Below are positions 60,101 through 64,000 of a DNA stretch of 64,000 nucleotides, piece by piece (the first letter of the stretch is position 1; each line of letters opens with the position of its first letter). The notes under the pieces are model-generated. The model was given only the letters and a program-made list of their open reading frames with translations. It ran no database searches and was not told the DNA's origin. The position numbers and the translations under genes were made by a program. This stretch comes from Syngnathus acus (lineage: Eukaryota > Chordata > Actinopteri > Syngnathiformes > Syngnathidae). Where the stretch lies: contig NC_051104.1 in the NCBI RefSeq assembly GCF_901709675.1, positions 749,001 to 813,000 on the forward strand, read 5' to 3'.

Positions 60101-62354
60101 GCCTCTGATATGAATTACTCTTTGCAGGACTGGAAGGAGAAGTACATCGATCCAAACTACATGAAAATTTTCACTGAAAACTATTTGGAAGAGGTTTGTG
60201 TTTATTTTAATTTTAGTTTTTTTACTGACAAGAATACAGTTTGGCTGAATGCCGTACATGGACTCCATCTGTTTTTCATATAAATAATTCACATTGCACT
60301 ATGAACAACTCAAGGTGAAGGTGTGACTTAAAAATAAGTCTTTGTATGTCTGGCCTGCAGCCCTGTCCAGATGTGTTTTGGTTCCCGGTCTTCACAGAAA
60401 AGGCCTGTGATGAAATAGTGGAAGAGATGGAGAACCATGGCTCGTGGTCCGGTGGCAAGCATGAGGTCAGTCCTGCTAGCGTCGCCTCACTGAACTCACA
60501 CTAGCCTGTTGTTCATTCCAGCATCTGCCAGCAGCATGCAAAATAAACCAAAGTCATTAATGTTTGGGACAATTTGACCTTCGGCTAGTTTGTTCTTTGT
60601 TGCATTTGGTGGAAGGGATGCGACATGGTCTAAGGAAGAGGCTAATAAATCTTTGCTTGGATCTATTAGACATTGCAAAAACAGTCCAGAGGCTCTGGCC
60701 AAAGAATAACCTTTTAAATACTGTAGAAAACCGCATGACCTGGAACACGGGCCTCGGGAGAGTTCTGACTTTTAAAGAGTGACAAAACTACCGGGAACTT
60801 TCCAAAGATGTTCCTAATGGATGGCAAATAAGGAAAAGGAGGAAATTGTGATGCATTATGACCAATGAAGCGTTGACTAAAGAACTGCATATTTTAACTG
60901 TGACCCGTTATATTTTCTCTTCATTCATTCAATGACATCTTTTGTGTACTCTAATGCCCAATGCATGTGCTCAGAGTTTCCTCCATTAGCCGCAGAATTC
61001 CCATTTGAGAGAAAAATAATGTTTTTGCCTCACTGCAAAGAAATGGTGCCTGCAGGAGTAAATAAATAAAAAGCAAACAGCAATAACAAGAGAGCAAAGA
61101 ATTAGGGGCATCCCCTTTGAAGACTTATAAACATTTTTTTAATGAGGTGCTTGTCTTTGTTGTCTGATAGAGGGCCGTAAATTTGAAGGTAGCTTTTTTT
61201 GCTGGGGGCAGTAGGGTTGTATATTGACCAGATGTGAAAAGAAAATGGACTGCCGGAGTTTATGATTGCCCATACGGCATGAATACAGTCGTAAAAGGGA
61301 TTGTGATGTTTCGTTGATTACATCTATAATGTCTTTAAGTTTTTAGGACATTGGTAATTAAAGTCCCACCACCGGGAATAGTAGGAAGGTTGTTATGTCG
61401 CGAGAATTGCAATTAAACGCAGTGAACTGACGAGGCTGGCTCACTGTCACACCGAAGTCCTCAGAAATTGTCCATCTGGGAATATGTTAGCGACTCAGCA
61501 CTTTTTAAACATAATAACCAGGCGGATCTGTCAATCGGACTCAAGGAAGTATAATAACTATAATTTGTGTACTTTTGTGTGTGTGTTCAACAGGACATAC
61601 GGATTGCCGGTGGCTATGAGACAGTCCCGACAGATGACATCCACATGAAGCAAATCGGATTTGACAAGGAGTGGCTTCACTTTATCCGAGAGTTTATCGC
61701 GCCTGTCACGCTAAAGGTTTTCTCCGGATACTATACCAAGGTGTGTAAAGCCTCAGAGATGTGGCCAGGGGATGTGTCGCAAAAGATATTTCAAATTCAA
61801 ATGCTCTTTGTAGACTTGCATTATATGACATAGGTCCCGGAACATTTCTGACACCTTGTATTCTCAATGGCCAACAGCTTCAGTAGCATAAAAAAGTTGG
61901 CAGTCCCCCAAAAAACATGCCTGGACATGCACATGTTGTAACTTTGTGATGCATGAAGACAGAGTTTACAACTAAGTTGAGGTAGTTTCCATCCCGTTGC
62001 AGGGCTACGCACTCATGAACTTTGTAGTCAAATATACTCCAGGGAGACAATCATACCTGAGGCCCCACCATGACTCCTCCACCTTCACTATCAACATTGC
62101 CCTCAATAACAAAGACAAAGACTTTCAGGTAAGTGTATGTGTCAATTATCTGACAACACGATGAGACTGTTTTGAAAGCACGTCTTGACACTTCTTAGGG
62201 TGGCGGCTGCCGTTTCCATCGGTACAACTGTTCCGTAGACTCGCCAAGGAAAGGCTGGAGCTTCATGCACCCAGGACGACTGACTCATCTCCACGAAGGT
62301 CTACCCACCACTAACGGCACACGCTACATCGCTGTGTCCTTCATCGATCCTTAA
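48199..62354 (+). CDS. plod2: plod2, procollagen-lysine 2-oxoglutarate 5-dioxygenase 2 (lysyl hydroxylase 2)
   Basis: Exons, all in phase with GT-AG ends: 48199-48301, 51248-51339, 51449-51585, 52164-52327, 53918-54030, 54109-54172, 54326-54423, 54851-54952, 56825-56950, 57024-57145, 57287-57391, 57842-57967, 58364-58505, 58985-59047 (alternative 13A), 59801-59914, 60128-60193, 60361-60465, 61594-61740, 62003-62128, 62199-62354. The product is 756 residues (735 without 13A), against 758/737 in human. Residues 1-19 look like a signal peptide, and the enzyme works in the endoplasmic reticulum. It hydroxylates collagen lysines, including telopeptide lysines, using Fe(II), 2-oxoglutarate, oxygen and ascorbate. 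Iron ligands are H685, D687 and H737, with the 2-oxoglutarate arginine R747, and it ends FIDP. The N-terminal half is glycosyltransferase-like, with D110xxD113 and H251. N-glycosylation-type sites include NTS and NCS. Exon 13A and the [15 protein letters not shown] block mark it as PLOD2 rather than PLOD1 or PLOD3. There is no break in the frame. Confidence 0.97.
48302..51247 (+). other. plod2: plod2 intron 1
   Basis: This intron of about 2.9 kb separates the signal-peptide exon from the enzyme domains. It holds a short (GT)n/G run at 50121-50146 but no recognisable mobile element or coding exon. Long first introns often hold enhancers, but nothing specific is visible. Confidence 0.8.
53456..53755 (+). 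mobile_element. tRNA-derived SINE in plod2 intron 4
   Basis: The head is tRNA-like, with an A box TGGCCTAGTGG (53463-53473) and a B box GGTTCAAACCC (53506-53516). The unrelated body contains GGCACTCAGCATCAAGGG, and the tail consists of CTTTAA units (about 53740-53755). It lies in the sense orientation. I see no clear target duplication, so the outer boundaries are approximate. It is a different family from the (ATGG)n-tailed SINE upstream of the gene. Confidence 0.85.
55063..55391. mobile_element. second hAT copy (329 bp) in plod2 intron 8
   Basis: The ends are CAGGGGTGTCAAACTC and GAGTTTGACACCTGTG. The flanking 8-bp target duplication is GTCTAGAC (55055-55062) against GTCTCGAC (55392-55399), with one mismatch. 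Its sequence is the reverse complement of the element at 45777-46104 apart from scattered substitutions and a length difference in the central T-rich run. It is non-autonomous with no transposase. Confidence 0.92.
55904..56072. mobile_element. Tc1/mariner-like MITE (169 bp) in plod2 intron 8
   Basis: Terminal inverted repeats CCGTAATTTTCGGACTATAA and its complement flank a T-rich centre, and the element is bracketed by TA dinucleotides (55902-55903 and 56073-56074). Inside, GCGACTTATACTC-type words recur in direct orientation. TA target sites and a short palindromic form fit a Tc1/mariner-derived MITE. Confidence 0.8.
58985..59047 (+). CDS. plod2: plod2 alternative exon 13A (21 codons)
   Basis: This 63-bp exon lies between TTTTAG and a weak donor (GTTTCC) and encodes [21 protein letters not shown]-type sequence. 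Human PLOD2 exon 13A encodes a 21-residue segment of the same pattern (REKDSPTPE.F.ML.PPK). Inclusion yields the long form (LH2b), associated in mammals with telopeptide lysine hydroxylation. The weak donor and the T-rich sequence just downstream (59048-59076) fit regulated inclusion through TIA-type factors. Skipping keeps the frame, because both neighbours are phase 0. Confidence 0.93.
59048..59800 (+). other. plod2: plod2 intron downstream of exon 13A
   Basis: The first 30 bases are T-rich, and a C-rich stretch lies at 59463-59560. No mobile element is recognised. Confidence 0.7.
60466..61593 (+). other. plod2: plod2 intron before the penultimate catalytic exons
   Basis: AT-rich intron sequence without a recognisable repeat or exon. 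Confidence 0.7.
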
Positions 62355-62830
62355 AAAAAACGGCCTTCTTTTGTGCCTCTATGTTTTGTAGCTATGCATT
62401 TTTTTAAAGCTATTTGCTTTAAAAAGTTGAGTGAATGCATGAAGCCAATCTCTGTCAGACAGAGTGTTGACTGGAAATGGGAAGTGCGTACGTGGTGAAT
62501 TGTCACATTAAGTACACAAAAGTCGTTTTGCTAGCAGGGTACACCGACAATTCTTTTGGTGATGAAAGAGAGTCAAAGTGTTTGTGGTTCAATCATCTAT
62601 TTTCATATTTTGCACGGCAGAAATATAAAACAGATTAACAGAACTCGACGTGAGTTTTATCTAAACTGTTTGACTTAAGGTCTGTCACCTGCCTCTTGAA
62701 CATTCATCTTCATTTTCAAAACAAAATCTGAGGAAAAAAAAAGTGTGAATGGATTTTACAACTCAGAAAATTGCCTTGTTAATTTATTGCCAAAATGTAA
62801 TAAAAATCTAACAGATTTGAGATTTTATTA
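62355..62830 (+). other. plod2: plod2 3' untranslated region
   Basis: AT-rich sequence follows the TAA at 62352-62354. The best polyadenylation signal is AATAAA at 62799-62804. The transcript may extend further. Confidence 0.6.
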
Positions 62831-64000
62831 TTCCGATTTCTATTTTGAGGTGCGACGATTAATTGACAACTAATCAGATTCATCGCTAAATTCTCACAAT
62901 ATCAACTGACTCCTTTAACCTGTCCCTTACTCAACATGTCACATGCAGAAACAATCAAGTTTGCTTCTGAACTGTTTGGATGTCGGCTGATGAGCTTCGC
63001 AAGTTCGGTTCAGTTTACCTTGGGGAAAATCGAGTATATACATGCAAGTTGTTCACATAAGGAATGTTAAAGCACAATAGTTGGGAGGTTTATTTATCTT
63101 TGTCTACCACTGCGATGAGAGATCTGTCGGAATGTGATATGTTTGGAGAGACGCAAATTAATTTCTTGAATATCTTTCAAATAATTTCCCCACCGAGGGG
63201 AAAAAAAAAAGTACACAAAATCTGACCTCCTTCCCATCACTTATGGTTATATCTTACAAATGGGGCTACACTGACTGGCTTCCCACAATGAGGCCAATAT
63301 CAGGGAAATACACAAGTTTCTTCTCCACCTCGGGTGAAAGCAAAATGTACGAGTAGCTGGTATTTAACAAGTTGGGTGAGGCGGGAGGATGGGGTCAGCT
63401 CTTTTCCTCAAAGAGCCCTTTGTGGTCATCACTCCCCTTGGACTACCTTGCAAACAGTCCCTCTGAAAGGAGGCAATGACAGCGGAAAAAAATCCAACAA
63501 AAAAAACATCCCTCCCCAAACTAACAGATTCTCACAGGGGAGGATAAAGGTTTTTTCAAGTCAGAAATATTTGTTAACTTCTTTTTGTTTTTTATACAAG
63601 TTTTTACAAGCCAAACAGTTTACTAGGTGAAAGTACTGCTGAGTCAAATTACACGATGGCTTTCTCCAAAATAATCAGCTACTCCACCCGCTTAGATAGA
63701 TATTGATTTATGATGGCGACAAGATGAAAGAAGGATGGATGTGAGAGTTGTCCAAAACCACTGAAGCAAAATACAAGTTACACTGCATGCTTTTCAAGAG
63801 CTATTTTGGGAAACTTTCAATGATCGTTCGGTCTGTTTTGTCTGGTTCCTGTGCCTGCTGATGAAAGAATGGGTGTGTTTGGTGTTCTGGTCTGAGGGTC
63901 TTTGTGTGCATAATAGAAGCTGACTTGTGTATAGTTTCTCATATTATATTTTACAAAAAAACAAATTTCCCGAATTGTAAGTGACAAGCGACAGTCCTTG
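62831..64000. other. downstream of plod2, no gene seen
   Basis: No exon or repeat is recognised to the end of the window. It may include a longer plod2 3' end. Confidence 0.6.

Noticed and set aside
1-64000. CRISPR array, operon or prophage
   Set aside because: The window is vertebrate nuclear DNA with spliced genes; no spaced direct-repeat array or bacterial-type gene cluster is present.

Overview
The window is eukaryotic and reads as a ray-finned (teleost) fish chromosome. It has spliced vertebrate genes with short introns, GT-AG splice sites and fish-type interspersed repeats: a tRNA-derived SINE with an (ATGG)n tail, hAT elements ending in a GGTGTCAAACTC-type terminal repeat, an APE-type LINE, and long (CA)n and (AT)n tracts. 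I cannot name the species from the sequence.

Layout. Positions 1 to about 41,600 hold no gene I can support. The open frames there are short, low-complexity or repeat-derived. This block carries a 12-bp minisatellite (5473-5532), a hairpin-shaped mobile element with a 13-bp target duplication (13402-13673), a tandem duplication (13710-13900), a 672-bp terminal-inverted-repeat element (18714-19385), a nearly full-length LINE on the minus strand (about 31503-36100), a 5'-truncated LINE tail (about 40671-40810) and several microsatellites. The rest looks like unique sequence with scattered homeodomain, RFX, SOX/FOX and CTCF-like words. In mammals the PLOD2-PLSCR cluster is followed by the ZIC4-ZIC1 regulatory desert, so this block may be the corresponding desert. 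That is an inference from synteny; no zic gene is in the window.

From 41,700 to 44,870 lies a six-exon phospholipid scramblase (PLSCR family) gene on the plus strand with a CpG-rich promoter-like region. An unassigned coding-looking terminal exon follows (45056-45150). Between the two genes are an hAT element (45777-46104) and a SINE (46716-47084), both with intact target duplications.

From 48,199 to 62,354 lies plod2 (procollagen-lysine 2-oxoglutarate 5-dioxygenase 2) on the plus strand. All 20 coding exons can be followed in phase, including the 63-bp alternative exon 13A. The full product is 756 residues with exon 13A or 735 without it. It has a signal peptide, an N-terminal glycosyltransferase-like region and a C-terminal Fe(II)/2-oxoglutarate dioxygenase domain. 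Its introns carry a tRNA-derived SINE (intron 4), a second hAT copy in inverted orientation and a Tc1/mariner-like MITE (both intron 8).

The two genes do not act in one pathway. The scramblase moves phospholipids across membranes, and Plod2 hydroxylates collagen lysines in the endoplasmic reticulum. They are adjacent because this pairing is conserved across vertebrates.
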